39,649 nt of DNA from Rhodothermales bacterium (GTDB taxonomy: Bacteria; Bacteroidota; Rhodothermia; Rhodothermales; UBA10348), in the NCBI GenBank assembly GCA_017859335.1, contig JAFMNH010000011.1, forward strand, positions 1 to 39,649. Direction: 5' to 3'. The translations under genes were made by a program, and so were the position numbers. The number at the start of each line of letters is the position of its first letter. Within the stretch, counting starts at the first letter, position 1. Positions 1 through 9,915 of the stretch are shown here, one piece after another. The notes below the pieces were generated by a model that worked only from the letters and a program-made list of their open reading frames with translations, had not been told where the DNA came from and searched no databases.

Positions 1-657
1 TCAGACCTCGAGATAGCGCATGAACTCCTGTACCCGGTCGAGGAGATCTTCGGCATCTTCTTCTTCCCCGAAGGCTGCCACGACTCGGTATCCGTTGTGC
101 TCCAGGATGTGTCGGATACGCGTTGCGTCCCGAGTGTTGAGTTTGATCGTGACACCCACCGTGTCGTCGTGGGCCTCGGTCGACAACGAGAGTACTCTCG
201 TGTCGTTCTGCTCGATGAGGTAGATGATCTGACTGAGGGACAAATCCCGTTTGGGGACTTCCAGAGCGACGATGGCGCCTGACTCCTGCGTGGCCAACAT
301 GCGGGCAAACCGCTCAAACACGTCGTGTCGGCGGATGGTACCCTTGTATCGACCCTCGGCGTCCAAGACCGGAACAAGGCTCAGGTCGTGATCCATCATC
401 ACTTTGGTGACGTCGAAGACATGGGTGCCGACAGAAACAGCCACTGGTTCCGCGCCGAGCAGCTGCCCGATCGGGGTGGAGGGCGAATCGGCATCGAGAA
501 GCATTTCTTCGGACAACAGCCCTGCGAGCCGGTTGTCATGGGTAACCACCGGCACGTGGCGCACATGCAATTCCATCATGAGCCCGAGTCCGTACTCAAC
601 CGTGTCCGAGGGCCGGAGCGGAGGCGTCGATGCACTGATGAGATTTGATACCGTCAT
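1..657 (-). CDS. CBS-domain protein (paired CBS motifs)
   Basis: ORF 1..711; likely start MTVSNLISAS at 657 (CAT at 655-657). Two CBS-like units: 'VEYGLGLMMELHVRHVPVV' and 'DVTKVMMDHDLSLVPVLDAEGRYKGTIRRHDVF'. Confidence 0.8.
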   Translation of the reverse strand: MTVSNLISASTPPLRPSDTVEYGLGLMMELHVRHVPVVTHDNRLAGLLSEEMLLDADSPSTPIGQLLGAEPVAVSVGTHVFDVTKVMMDHDLSLVPVLDAEGRYKGTIRRHDVFERFARMLATQESGAIVALEVPKRDLSLSQIIYLIEQNDTRVLSLSTEAHDDTVGVTIKLNTRDATRIRHILEHNGYRVVAAFGEEEDAEDLLDRVQEFMRYLEV

Positions 658-849
658 GATAGGCTGGTAATGGCTAAGCCTCGATTGCGAGCGTTGCAGT
701 GAAACGTGCAAGTAGCATGCCGTTTCCGCGGGGCGCGCCCCGAAGTATACGATTCACCCAATATAGACACGTTCGTTGCTCCCAAGTGAAACCGTAATGC
801 CCTCTGCAGTGGTCACCCGCGCCGCGGTGCGTCCGCACTCAAGGTCGTT

Positions 850-2205
850 CTATACCGGCGCCGAATCCTCGGAAAGGATTTCGAAGTCCTTGTAGCGCTC
901 TGTCAATACAGCCAAATCATGCGCATGACGGGGCACAACCCGGTAGCGCAGGCGCACGACACCCACGATATCACCCTCATAGGGCACCTGGCCCCATGCA
1001 TATTCCTCTTCCAGAATGTCGGCCATGGAGCGGATATGCTGAATAGCCTTTTGATCGGCTACAGGCAGGATAATCTCGATTTCCTCAAAACCGGCATCGA
1101 TCGTCGTGACCAATTTCTCTCGCAGCTCCATCAGCCCGATACCCCGCAATGCGGATACGAAGGCAGCATCGGGATACGTGTTCTTCAGGGCCAGGAGATC
1201 GGCCGGGTCCTCGATGGCATCGATCTTGTTGAAGACCAGGAGCGTGGGCTTGTCCTTGACACCCAACTCGAGCAATGTGCGTTGGACCACCTCCTTGTGC
1301 TCCTCAAAACCTCTGTGCGAGGCATCGAGGACATGCATGAGGATGTCGGATTCGCGCACCTCATCGAGGGTACTCTTGAAGCTTTCAATCAGGCGATGGG
1401 GCAGCTTGCGGATGAATCCAACCGTGTCGGAGAGGAGGACCTTGCGTCCGGGAGACAGTTCCACGGTACGCGTGGTGGCATCGAGCGTGGCAAAAAGCCG
1501 GTTCTCCGCCAATACGCCAGCCCCGGCAAGCTCGTTCATGAGGGTTGACTTGCCTGCGTTCGTATACCCGATCAGGGACACACGCGTGAACCCGGATCGG
1601 CCCTTGCGTTGGGTTGTGCGTTGCCGATCGATCTTGATCAGACGGTCCTTGAGCGTGGCAATACGCGTTCCGATAAGACGCCGGTCCGTTTCAATCTGGG
1701 TCTCACCCGGACCACGCATTCCGATTCCGCCCTTCTGACGGGAAAGGTGCGTCCATTGGCGGGTAAGTCGCGGCAAGAGGTACTCGAGCTGCGCCAATTC
1801 GACCTGCGTTTTGGCCGTGGCTGTCCGGGCATTGCGCGCAAAAATATCCAGGATCAGCGCAGAGCGGTCAAGTAGTTTGCATCCCACTTCCCGCTCAATG
1901 TTGCGAACCTGCACATTGCTGAGATCGTCGTCAAAAATGACCAGATCGGCGTTGGTCGACGTTACGCGGGAAGCCAGTTCCTGGACCTTCCCCTTCCCGA
2001 CAAACGTGGCCACATTGATCCGCTGTACAGACGGGACCATGGTATCGACAACGTCGGCACCGGCTGTATCGGCAAGCAAAGCAAGCTCCCGGATGGAATC
2101 GTCCACATCCAGTTTGTCGTGACCCGGGGTAACCACCCCGACCAGAATGGCGCGTTCCTTGCCTTCGCTCTTGGCTTTGGGACGCTCTTCGTTGGGACTG
2201 AAAAT
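850..2205 (-). CDS. hflX: GTPase HflX (N-terminus uncertain; the ORF track begins at GTG 2136)
   Basis: GKGKVQEL, 'RQKGGIGMRGPGETQIETDRRLI', G1 'GYTNAGKSTLMN', G3 'DTVGFIRKLP', G4 'NKID'. HflX-like 'ERAILVGV' is encoded upstream of GTG 2136 in the same open frame. Confidence 0.93.
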   Translation of the reverse strand: MFSPNEERPKAKSEGKERAILVGVVTPGHDKLDVDDSIRELALLADTAGADVVDTMVPSVQRINVATFVGKGKVQELASRVTSTNADLVIFDDDLSNVQVRNIEREVGCKLLDRSALILDIFARNARTATAKTQVELAQLEYLLPRLTRQWTHLSRQKGGIGMRGPGETQIETDRRLIGTRIATLKDRLIKIDRQRTTQRKGRSGFTRVSLIGYTNAGKSTLMNELAGAGVLAENRLFATLDATTRTVELSPGRKVLLSDTVGFIRKLPHRLIESFKSTLDEVRESDILMHVLDASHRGFEEHKEVVQRTLLELGVKDKPTLLVFNKIDAIEDPADLLALKNTYPDAAFVSALRGIGLMELREKLVTTIDAGFEEIEIILPVADQKAIQHIRSMADILEEEYAWGQVPYEGDIVGVVRLRYRVVPRHAHDLAVLTERYKDFEILSEDSAPV

Positions 2206-2223
2206 GGCGTTTGCTGGGTTGGT

Positions 2224-2784
2224 TCAGTTGTTGAGGGCCTGCCGGTGATAAACCGGTGCAACAGGGGGCGTTGTGGACGGGTCCAACTTCGTACGGATCA
2301 GATGGCGGAAGCGATCGAGGCAGGGACCGGGCACGACCACATCCATCCGCTGACGATGGCCCAGCCCGTCCTGGTAGAGGAAGGTAAAACGCACCGATGT
2401 AGACTCTTCCTGTTCGAACCAGTCTGTTACCTGCCCCCAGCCCAGGGCATCGTTGCTGCGTGTGGCCTGCGGGATGATGCCATAGTCCGTAACCACTACG
2501 GAGCCTCCCAGGTAGACCGCTGAAAACCAGAGTATTCCTCCCAAAAAGTATCCGATATAGAGGTTCGTATCCACCGAAGCCACCGTATTGCTCGAATAGA
2601 GCATGACTACGAGAACCAACCCCATGAAAACGGAGGGCCAGACAGGCAGGCTGCCGAGGCCGGTGGACACCCAACTCATCCTGACGCCACGAATACGGGA
2701 TCGCTGTATCAGGGTCAGACCCAGCAGGATGCCGGTTACGGCAACGAACGATGCCGCGAGGACGGTATGAAGGGTCGTCATCAC
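2224..2784 (-). CDS. conserved membrane protein of unknown function
   Basis: 186 aa ORF with several hydrophobic segments, between hflX and the VWA gene on the same strand. Confidence 0.6.
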   Translation of the reverse strand: MMTTLHTVLAASFVAVTGILLGLTLIQRSRIRGVRMSWVSTGLGSLPVWPSVFMGLVLVVMLYSSNTVASVDTNLYIGYFLGGILWFSAVYLGGSVVVTDYGIIPQATRSNDALGWGQVTDWFEQEESTSVRFTFLYQDGLGHRQRMDVVVPGPCLDRFRHLIRTKLDPSTTPPVAPVYHRQALNN

Positions 2785-2805
2785 GTGTTGACTGGACGCC
2801 GCTCC

Positions 2806-4944
2806 TTATGCCGCGGCTTCGGGTCTGAAATGCTTGGAAACCACCATCTCGGCAAGCAGGAAAACCAACGCGAGGGCCAAAAAGACGTTCCACAGCTCAA
2901 CGCCGGTGCGAGCCGCACGAAGCTGCTCGTCAAGGGGTGCTCCCGAGGCTACTCCCACCTTCACGATGTCTACCTGCGCAGCCGTGAGATCGGAAAGATG
3001 ATCTGCTGCCGCCTCCGGATCGGCCAGGGCCAGATCGGACTCGAGGGCAGGCGGGTGTACGAGAACGCGCCGGACCATCTCACTGCCGGCCATGACATCG
3101 TAGGATCCCGGCAGGAAAAACGCCCCGCCCAGTGTGGTAACGACACCCCCGAAGACCTCCCTCTGCTCGGGAATGAACACCTCCCCGTCCCTGTTGCGAA
3201 CGCGGATCTCAACGCCAGGGTCTATTCCCTGAAGGAGTAGTTGCAGCGAAGCGCCTGCTTCCATCGCCTCCCCGACGACGGACCCTCCGGCAGAGAGGTA
3301 GACGAGGGAGCGGTGGAGCATGGGAAGGAAGAGGCCGCGCACGGGAAAATCGCTCCATGATACGCCGGCCTCAACCGCATAGAGCAGCAAGGATCCCTGG
3401 CCGACCCGGATTTCGCTGAGGAAAGGGCGACCACCACTGAGAGCAATGATGGGCTGCTCGTTGCCGGAGCCCGCTACATAGTCGATGGAGCGTAGAAGCA
3501 TCGGCTGCTCCAGTGTCGGGCGCTCTCCCCCGGGCATGGATTCGAACATACCCTCGAACAACGGGTGATCGGTATCAACCCGATCGAATACGCCGACGGA
3601 TAGGTCCCGCGATGGATCCGAGTCGGGTCGTGCCTCGGAAATTCCCTCGATACGTCCTCCACCGAGCCTGCCCAGCAGGGCGTTGTACTCGTCCCACTGC
3701 ACATCGTCACCTGCAAAGAAAAGGACCCCGCCGCCGCCCTGCAGGTACTGCTCAATGGCTGCCTGCTCTCCCGTTGAAAGGGTCTGCACACCGGCCAGAA
3801 TAACCGCATCGTACGCCCCGAGCGTTGTGGAAGCCAACGCGTTTTCCTCGATCCGCTCGGTCACGAAGCGACCCGATCGTTCGGAGAGATCCGAGGACAG
3901 GGCGATTTGAAGGTAGCGCGTATCCGCTCCCACGCCCTCGACCAGGAGCACGTTGCGCTGCTCGGGGATGTTGAGGGCAAAGGCGCGTGCGTTGTCGAAC
4001 AAGTAGGCATTCTCCTCCAGTTCGATCCGCCCGGAAAGCCATCCGCTACCCCGGGGAGATGCCGTCAAAAGGGTACTGGCCTGCGCTTCCGCAGCCACAT
4101 CGAGCGTGGCCTGTGCAACGCGTTCACCCTCAAGTACCAGGGAGACGACAAGCCCCTGCAGATCCTCGGCGCCGTGATTCGTGATGACGGCTTCAAAACG
4201 CACAGGCTGATCTTCCGTTACGATCTGGGACACAACCCGAACATCGGATACCGCCACATTGGCACGGCCGTCCGTCCCTACCGGCATGAGCAGGAGGCGG
4301 GTGCCTTCGGGCAGCTCGGCTGCCAACGAGTCCGAGAGCGTGCTCTCCTGGAAATCAGACAGTACGAAGACATCCCTGTTGATGGTCGGCCGATCCGTCA
4401 GATACGCAGCCGTGCGACGAAGGGCGCCGGCAATCGTCTCGTGACCTGCCCCCGTTTCAAGGCTTTCCAGGGCTTCGATGACCGATGCCGTATTCTGGTG
4501 AAACGTTGGGCTCTGCCCGTCGGCAGGTACGGGAACCAGCAGGAATTCGTCGCCTGATCCAGCCTCCTGAAGCAGCGCCTGCGCAAGTGTCTGGACCTGA
4601 TCGAAGTAGGCACCCCCGCCATCCCTCAGCGTCATGGAGGCCGAGCGATCCACGACAAGCGCCATCGTCGTACGACCGGATCCACCCAGTGTACCAGCCA
4701 CCGGCCCGGTCATCGTTGGGCGGGCGAACGCGAGGGCCACCGAAGCGATGGCCAGCGTTCTCAGGGCCAGAAGTAGCCACTGTTTGATCCGCACGCGCTG
4801 CATGGTGCTCTTCTTCAGCTCATGCAGGAATACGAGCGAACTGAAGTCCACGCGGCGCGGACGCCTGAAATTGAACAGGTGGATGATGAGTGGAATGGCC
4901 GCAGCCGCCAGACCAAGGAGCAGCAACGGGTTGAGAAAGGTCAT
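2806..4944 (-). CDS. BatA-like VWA-domain membrane protein
   Basis: N-terminus 'MTFLNPLLLLGLAAAAIPLIIHLFNFRRPRRVDFSSLVFLHELKK' is typical of the aerotolerance-operon BatA N-terminal region; 'LVVDRSASM' gives a MIDAS DxSxS; C-terminal TM. Confidence 0.8.
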   Translation of the reverse strand: MTFLNPLLLLGLAAAAIPLIIHLFNFRRPRRVDFSSLVFLHELKKSTMQRVRIKQWLLLALRTLAIASVALAFARPTMTGPVAGTLGGSGRTTMALVVDRSASMTLRDGGGAYFDQVQTLAQALLQEAGSGDEFLLVPVPADGQSPTFHQNTASVIEALESLETGAGHETIAGALRRTAAYLTDRPTINRDVFVLSDFQESTLSDSLAAELPEGTRLLLMPVGTDGRANVAVSDVRVVSQIVTEDQPVRFEAVITNHGAEDLQGLVVSLVLEGERVAQATLDVAAEAQASTLLTASPRGSGWLSGRIELEENAYLFDNARAFALNIPEQRNVLLVEGVGADTRYLQIALSSDLSERSGRFVTERIEENALASTTLGAYDAVILAGVQTLSTGEQAAIEQYLQGGGGVLFFAGDDVQWDEYNALLGRLGGGRIEGISEARPDSDPSRDLSVGVFDRVDTDHPLFEGMFESMPGGERPTLEQPMLLRSIDYVAGSGNEQPIIALSGGRPFLSEIRVGQGSLLLYAVEAGVSWSDFPVRGLFLPMLHRSLVYLSAGGSVVGEAMEAGASLQLLLQGIDPGVEIRVRNRDGEVFIPEQREVFGGVVTTLGGAFFLPGSYDVMAGSEMVRRVLVHPPALESDLALADPEAAADHLSDLTAAQVDIVKVGVASGAPLDEQLRAARTGVELWNVFLALALVFLLAEMVVSKHFRPEAAA

Positions 4945-5267
4945 ACCGGCTGAAGGACGGGAATGGGCGTCAGGAGCCGAAGGGTTGCTATCAGATGGAT
5001 GTCAACCCGGGCCCGACCAGTGGATTCGTCCTTACCGGAAGGCGCGCAGCCAGTTCCGCAGCATGAAAGGCGCCCCCTCGCATCCCGGGGGAGCGGAACG
5101 CCGGACCGTCGGCATGCGGGAGTGCCCGCATTGAATACGCTTTCCGGAGGGGGAGGATCAGCACGCGGCGGAGGCGGCTTTGAGAGAATTTCCACGGGAC
5201 ACGCGGCATCCTTCGACCAATTGACGCGTTGCCCTTGATTGTCCCCATCATCCCACCGACCGCTTCC

Positions 5268-8117
5268 GTGTCAGCTCCATCACGATCCTCAGCCGCCGAC
5301 GCCGAACGCACACGTTCCATCGTGCTTCGCGGGGCTCGGCAACATAACCTGAAGGGTATCGACCTGGATCTGCCACGAGGCCGGCTGATCGTATTCACCG
5401 GGCCATCGGGATCAGGAAAATCGTCGCTGGCTTTCGACACCATCTATGCAGAAGGTCAGCGCAGGTATGTGGAGAGCCTGAGCGCCTATGCGCGCCAGTT
5501 TCTCGAGCGGATGGACAAACCGGACGTGGATGTCATTTCGGGATTGGCACCGGCCATTGCCATCGAGCAGAAGACGGTCTCGAAAAACCCGCGCTCCACG
5601 GTGGCCACACAAACCGAAATCTACGATCATCTCCGACTGCTCTTTGCCCGAGTCGGCACGACCTACTCCCCCGTATCCGGAAAGGAGGTCAGCAAGGACT
5701 CTCCCCGATCCGTGGCCCGCAGGCTCATGTCGACGCTGGGTGAGGGCACGCGCTTCTACCTCTGTTTCCCATTCCCGAAGCACCGCAAGGCCCCTATGGA
5801 GCAGGAGCTCTCGGTGCTCAAGCAGCGTGGGTTCTTTCGCCTCATTGCCCTGCCTACGGACAAACAGGCCGAAAAAGGCAAGACCGAAGAACTGATTGAC
5901 CTCAACGAGACCGATGCAGCGGACATCCGCATTGCCCGCGATCGCCTTCTGGTTCTTGTTGACCGTCTGGCGGCACGACCCGATGATGAGGATCTCGAGT
6001 CCCGCGTGGCGGATTCGGTTGAGCAAGCCTTCGACGAGGGCGGCGGCTATGTGCAGGCCGTCCTGGCAACCAATGGCACGGTGCACACCTTCTCCCGCTT
6101 CTTCGAAGAAGATGGCATCCGGTTCGAGGAGCCTTCGGCACATCTTTTCTCCTTCAACTCGCCGCTGGGAGCCTGCCCTGCCTGTCAGGGCTTCGGTCGC
6201 ACGGCGGGCATCGACCCTGACCTGGTCATACCAGATCCTGAGCTGTCCATCCGGCAGGGCGCCATCGCCCCCTTCCGAGGGGACTCCTGGAGCCGCTACT
6301 TCCGCGATCTGATCCGGGTGGCCGCCGACGAAAAGATCAACATCGATATCCCGTTCAGTCAGCTCGACGAGACCTCCCTCAACATCATCTGGGAAGGCAA
6401 GGCGGATTACGACGGCATTCACGGTCTCTTCCGCTACCTCGAGAAGAAGAACTACAAGATGCATTACCGCATCTTCCACGCACGCTTCCGCGGCTACTCG
6501 ACATGCGCCGAATGCGGTGGCACGCGCCTGAGGAAAGAAGCTTCCTACGTCCGCGTAGCCGGAAAAACGATGGGCGAGATCGGACAGATGACAACGGCCG
6601 AAGCGCGCATGTTCTTCGATGACATCGACCTGGACGAGCATAAGCGGGAAGTGGCGGATCGCCTGCTGGAAGAAATCCGGAAGCGCCTGCGCTATCTCGT
6701 TGATGTAGGCCTTGACTACCTGACGCTCGACCGCCTCAGCCAGACACTGTCCGGAGGAGAGAGTCAACGTATCCACCTGGCCACTTCCCTGGGCTCATCG
6801 CTCGTGGGCAGCATGTACGTACTCGATGAACCTTCCATCGGCCTGCACCCCCGTGATACGGGCCGATTGATCGGAATCCTTGAACACTTGCGCGACATTG
6901 GCAACACGGTCATGGTGGTCGAACACGAAGAAGCCATGATGCGGGCTGCGGACCACATCGTAGACCTCGGTCCGGGTGCAGGGCGTCACGGCGGCGAGGT
7001 GGTCAGTCAGGGTACGCTCGGCGAGATTCTCGCGGATCCCCGTTCCCTGACGGGCGCCTACCTATCGGGTCGCAAGAAGATCGAGGTGCCCTCGAAGCGC
7101 AGGAAGGTTCACGCGGACATGGCCATCCGCATCGAAGGCGCGCGTCAACATAACCTGAAACACCTGAACGTCTCCTTCCCCTTGGGTGTCTTTGCCTGTG
7201 TTTCGGGCGTCAGTGGCTCGGGCAAGTCCACGCTGGTACAGGACACACTGTACCAGGGCCTCGCCAAACTGAAGGGCTCCCACGCCGGGGATGCCAAGGT
7301 CGGTCGGCACACAGCCATTCGGGGGCATCGCCTGATTGATGCAGTCGAGCTCGTGGACCAATCTCCCATCGGACGCTCTCCGCGCTCGAACCCGGCCACC
7401 TACGTCAAGGCTTTCGACATCATCCGCAAGCTGTTTTCCGAGACCTACCAGGCCCGCATCCGGGGTCTGAAGCCCGGTTACTTCTCCTTCAACGTGCCCG
7501 GAGGGCGGTGCGAGACGTGCGAGGGCGAAGGCCTTGTAACCATCGAAATGCAGTTCCTGGCGGATCTCTACCTCGAGTGCGAAGCCTGCAAGGGAAAGCG
7601 CTACAAACAGGATGTCCTGGACATCCACTACCAGGGTAAAAGCGTTGCTGATGTCCTGGATATGACGATCGAAGATGCCATCGACTTTTTCGAAGGGCAG
7701 GATGCCTTGGTGCGCAAGCTGGCCGTCCTGAAAGACATCGGGCTGGGCTACCTGAGTCTGGGGCAACCCTCGAACACCCTGTCCGGAGGAGAAGCCCAGC
7801 GCATCAAGCTGGCGGCCCACCTTGGAAAAACGACCCGGGAAAAAACCCTGTACATCTTCGATGAGCCCACGACGGGGCTGCATTTTGACGACATCATCAT
7901 GTTGCTTGACGCCTTCAATGCGCTTGTTGAAAACGGGCACTCCGTTCTGGTGGTAGAGCACAACCTGGATGTCATCAAAGCAGCCGATTGGGTTCTGGAC
8001 CTTGGTCCGGAAGGAGGTGTGCGAGGCGGCTTTGTCGTGGCTGAAGGCACTCCCGAAGAAGTGGCTCTTGTGGAAGAAAGCCACACGGGCCGCTTCCTCA
8101 AGAAGCTGCTGGACTGA
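5268..8117 (+). CDS. uvrA: excinuclease ABC subunit A (GTG start at 5268 or TTG at 5229)
   Basis: 'RGARQHNLKGIDLDLPRGRLIVFTGPSGSGKSSLAFDTIYAEGQRRYVESLSAYARQFL'; two ABC signatures (LSGGESQRI, LSGGEAQRI); CxxC zinc motifs. Confidence 0.97.
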   Translation: MSAPSRSSAADAERTRSIVLRGARQHNLKGIDLDLPRGRLIVFTGPSGSGKSSLAFDTIYAEGQRRYVESLSAYARQFLERMDKPDVDVISGLAPAIAIEQKTVSKNPRSTVATQTEIYDHLRLLFARVGTTYSPVSGKEVSKDSPRSVARRLMSTLGEGTRFYLCFPFPKHRKAPMEQELSVLKQRGFFRLIALPTDKQAEKGKTEELIDLNETDAADIRIARDRLLVLVDRLAARPDDEDLESRVADSVEQAFDEGGGYVQAVLATNGTVHTFSRFFEEDGIRFEEPSAHLFSFNSPLGACPACQGFGRTAGIDPDLVIPDPELSIRQGAIAPFRGDSWSRYFRDLIRVAADEKINIDIPFSQLDETSLNIIWEGKADYDGIHGLFRYLEKKNYKMHYRIFHARFRGYSTCAECGGTRLRKEASYVRVAGKTMGEIGQMTTAEARMFFDDIDLDEHKREVADRLLEEIRKRLRYLVDVGLDYLTLDRLSQTLSGGESQRIHLATSLGSSLVGSMYVLDEPSIGLHPRDTGRLIGILEHLRDIGNTVMVVEHEEAMMRAADHIVDLGPGAGRHGGEVVSQGTLGEILADPRSLTGAYLSGRKKIEVPSKRRKVHADMAIRIEGARQHNLKHLNVSFPLGVFACVSGVSGSGKSTLVQDTLYQGLAKLKGSHAGDAKVGRHTAIRGHRLIDAVELVDQSPIGRSPRSNPATYVKAFDIIRKLFSETYQARIRGLKPGYFSFNVPGGRCETCEGEGLVTIEMQFLADLYLECEACKGKRYKQDVLDIHYQGKSVADVLDMTIEDAIDFFEGQDALVRKLAVLKDIGLGYLSLGQPSNTLSGGEAQRIKLAAHLGKTTREKTLYIFDEPTTGLHFDDIIMLLDAFNALVENGHSVLVVEHNLDVIKAADWVLDLGPEGGVRGGFVVAEGTPEEVALVEESHTGRFLKKLLD

Positions 8118-8179
8118 CCCGGGCACAGCACCTACCTTGTCGTGCCTGCAGCGATTTCCGAGTATTTCCCCCACCACCC

Positions 8180-8959
8180 ATGTCAACCACGCCTCTTGTC
8201 AGCTGCGTCATGGTCACGGCTGACCGACACACCCTGTGCCGCCGGGCCATCCGCTCGTGGGCCGAACAGGATTGGGACAACCGGGAGCTGGTCGTGCTCG
8301 ACAACGGCACCGATCCCATGGAGTCACTGCTGTCCGATCTGCCCTCCGGACGCGTCGTCTACCGGCACATGGCCAATAACCCGGATACGACCATCGGGGA
8401 ACTCAGGAATCGCTCCCTGGACCTGGTGAACGGGGATTTCGTGGTGCCTCAATGGGATGACGATGATTGGTCTGCGCCGGACCGGATCACGCGGCAGATG
8501 GCAGCGCTCGAAGCGCAGCGCGCAGATGCCGTGACGCTCTACGCCACGCTCATGCATGTGGACGAGGAGCCCTGGTTTGACCATCCGTTCTACGGATTGC
8601 TCAAAGGGGGCGTCCCTCCGACGATCCTGCACCGGCGTGACGACACGATCCGCTTTCCTGAACTGCGTCGCACGTCGGACACCACGTTCAAGCACGCCTG
8701 GATGCAGCGGCACTATCACATCATGCCCCTGGCCGATGCGCATCTGCATCTACGCTATTTCCACGGGGAAAATCTCTGGGAGCAAGAGCACTTCATCCGG
8801 CGCATGCGCAACACGCCGAAAGACCTGATGGCGTACGGATGGCACAAGTTCGTTCGGCGCAACGTGCTCGGACATCCGCGTTTCCGCATCTCGGATGAGG
8901 CACGCAGGGCATTTGAAATCTACCTGCGCCACTCGCGGGAATGCGGGATCTTCGACTGA
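8180..8959 (+). CDS. glycosyltransferase family 2
   Basis: 'PLVSCVMVTADRHTLCRRAIRSWAEQDWDNRELVVLDNG' and 'VVPQWDDDDWSAPDRI'. Confidence 0.8.
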   Translation: MSTTPLVSCVMVTADRHTLCRRAIRSWAEQDWDNRELVVLDNGTDPMESLLSDLPSGRVVYRHMANNPDTTIGELRNRSLDLVNGDFVVPQWDDDDWSAPDRITRQMAALEAQRADAVTLYATLMHVDEEPWFDHPFYGLLKGGVPPTILHRRDDTIRFPELRRTSDTTFKHAWMQRHYHIMPLADAHLHLRYFHGENLWEQEHFIRRMRNTPKDLMAYGWHKFVRRNVLGHPRFRISDEARRAFEIYLRHSRECGIFD

Positions 8960-9000
8960 GCCCTCGGGAGCTGCCACTGACGGGACCCAGCGGCGGTGCG

Positions 9001-9915
9001 TCAGTTGGCTGCCAATCCTTTCTCCGGCCAAAGCCGGTCGATGATGGCCGCCCAGGGCAGACCAAGAAGCAGGATCTCGTACACGGACAGCGCAAAGAGG
9101 ATGTCCATCGTGACCCAGATACCCATGTGCAGCCCGAATACGGCCCACATGGCGACGTAGCGTGTCCCGCGATACCAGACCAGCCAGGCCAGCGCTTCCG
9201 TTATCAGCCCGAAGGCCAGAAAAGCCGTGGCTATCCACCAATGATCGAGGGCCAGTTGCTGTACCCAGTTCAGCTCGACGGACCCGGATCGCGCCACTTC
9301 ATCGACGGCCTTCTCGTTGATCCACATCCACAGATGCCTCCCGTCCGCCCAGGCGAATCCGCGTGCAATCAGCTTCGAGGCGGCGGCTGACGTGTATCCG
9401 AGCCCGATGAAGAAGTAGGAGAACCCGATGGCGAATCGTCCTCCGGCCACGCGATCCTTGAACTGGAGTTCAGCCAAAGCAAATCCCATGAGCCCCATGC
9501 CGACCAGGTTCGAACTGTGGGGGATTTCTCCCAGGACAAACCGCGCAGCGTACTGCAGCATGAGCAGCAGCATCGCAGCCATGTAGGCCCACCGACCCAA
9601 GGGAATCCACCGGTCGATGCGCAGGAAGCCCAGGATGATGAGCCCTGTGATGGCCCACGCATTCCAGATGGGCAAGGCGTTGCCATGCATGAAGGAGATG
9701 TCGATGTAGCGGGCGAAGCCCAACTCCAGGACGATGTCCGAGATGCGAAGGGTATAGCGTCCCCAGTACCATGCCAACCATACGCTTGCACCTGCGATGA
9801 ACGCCTCGAACAGGCGTCGAAAGATGCGCTGGCCGCGGGAATCAGGGCGTTCAAACCCAAACAGGTGGTGCCAGAGACTGTCAAAAAAGTGCCACTGCCG
9901 CGACCGTGGTATCAT
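9001..9915 (-). CDS. polytopic membrane protein, HTTM / vitamin K gamma-carboxylase-like
   Basis: Start MIPRSRQWHFF at 9915; many TM segments; 'GFSYFFIGLGYTSAAASKLIARGFAWADGRHLW' resembles HTTM-type proteins. ATGA overlap with the upstream gene. Confidence 0.55.
   Translation of the reverse strand: MIPRSRQWHFFDSLWHHLFGFERPDSRGQRIFRRLFEAFIAGASVWLAWYWGRYTLRISDIVLELGFARYIDISFMHGNALPIWNAWAITGLIILGFLRIDRWIPLGRWAYMAAMLLLMLQYAARFVLGEIPHSSNLVGMGLMGFALAELQFKDRVAGGRFAIGFSYFFIGLGYTSAAASKLIARGFAWADGRHLWMWINEKAVDEVARSGSVELNWVQQLALDHWWIATAFLAFGLITEALAWLVWYRGTRYVAMWAVFGLHMGIWVTMDILFALSVYEILLLGLPWAAIIDRLWPEKGLAAN

Noticed and set aside
729-742. CGGGGCGCGCCCCG palindrome between hflX and the CBS gene
   Set aside because: Short GC palindrome, no T-tract and distant from the hflX stop; expected by chance in GC-rich DNA.
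1931-2893. 320-aa minus-strand ORF overlapping hflX and the 186-aa membrane protein
   Set aside because: Alternative frame over better-supported genes; no family motif.
5412-6776. 454-aa minus-strand ORF antisense to uvrA
   Set aside because: GC-rich shadow ORF opposite a clearly coding UvrA; no recognisable family motif.
7062-8186. 374-aa minus-strand ORF antisense to the uvrA 3' half
   Set aside because: Same reason: mirrors the strong uvrA coding frame and shows no protein-family signature.
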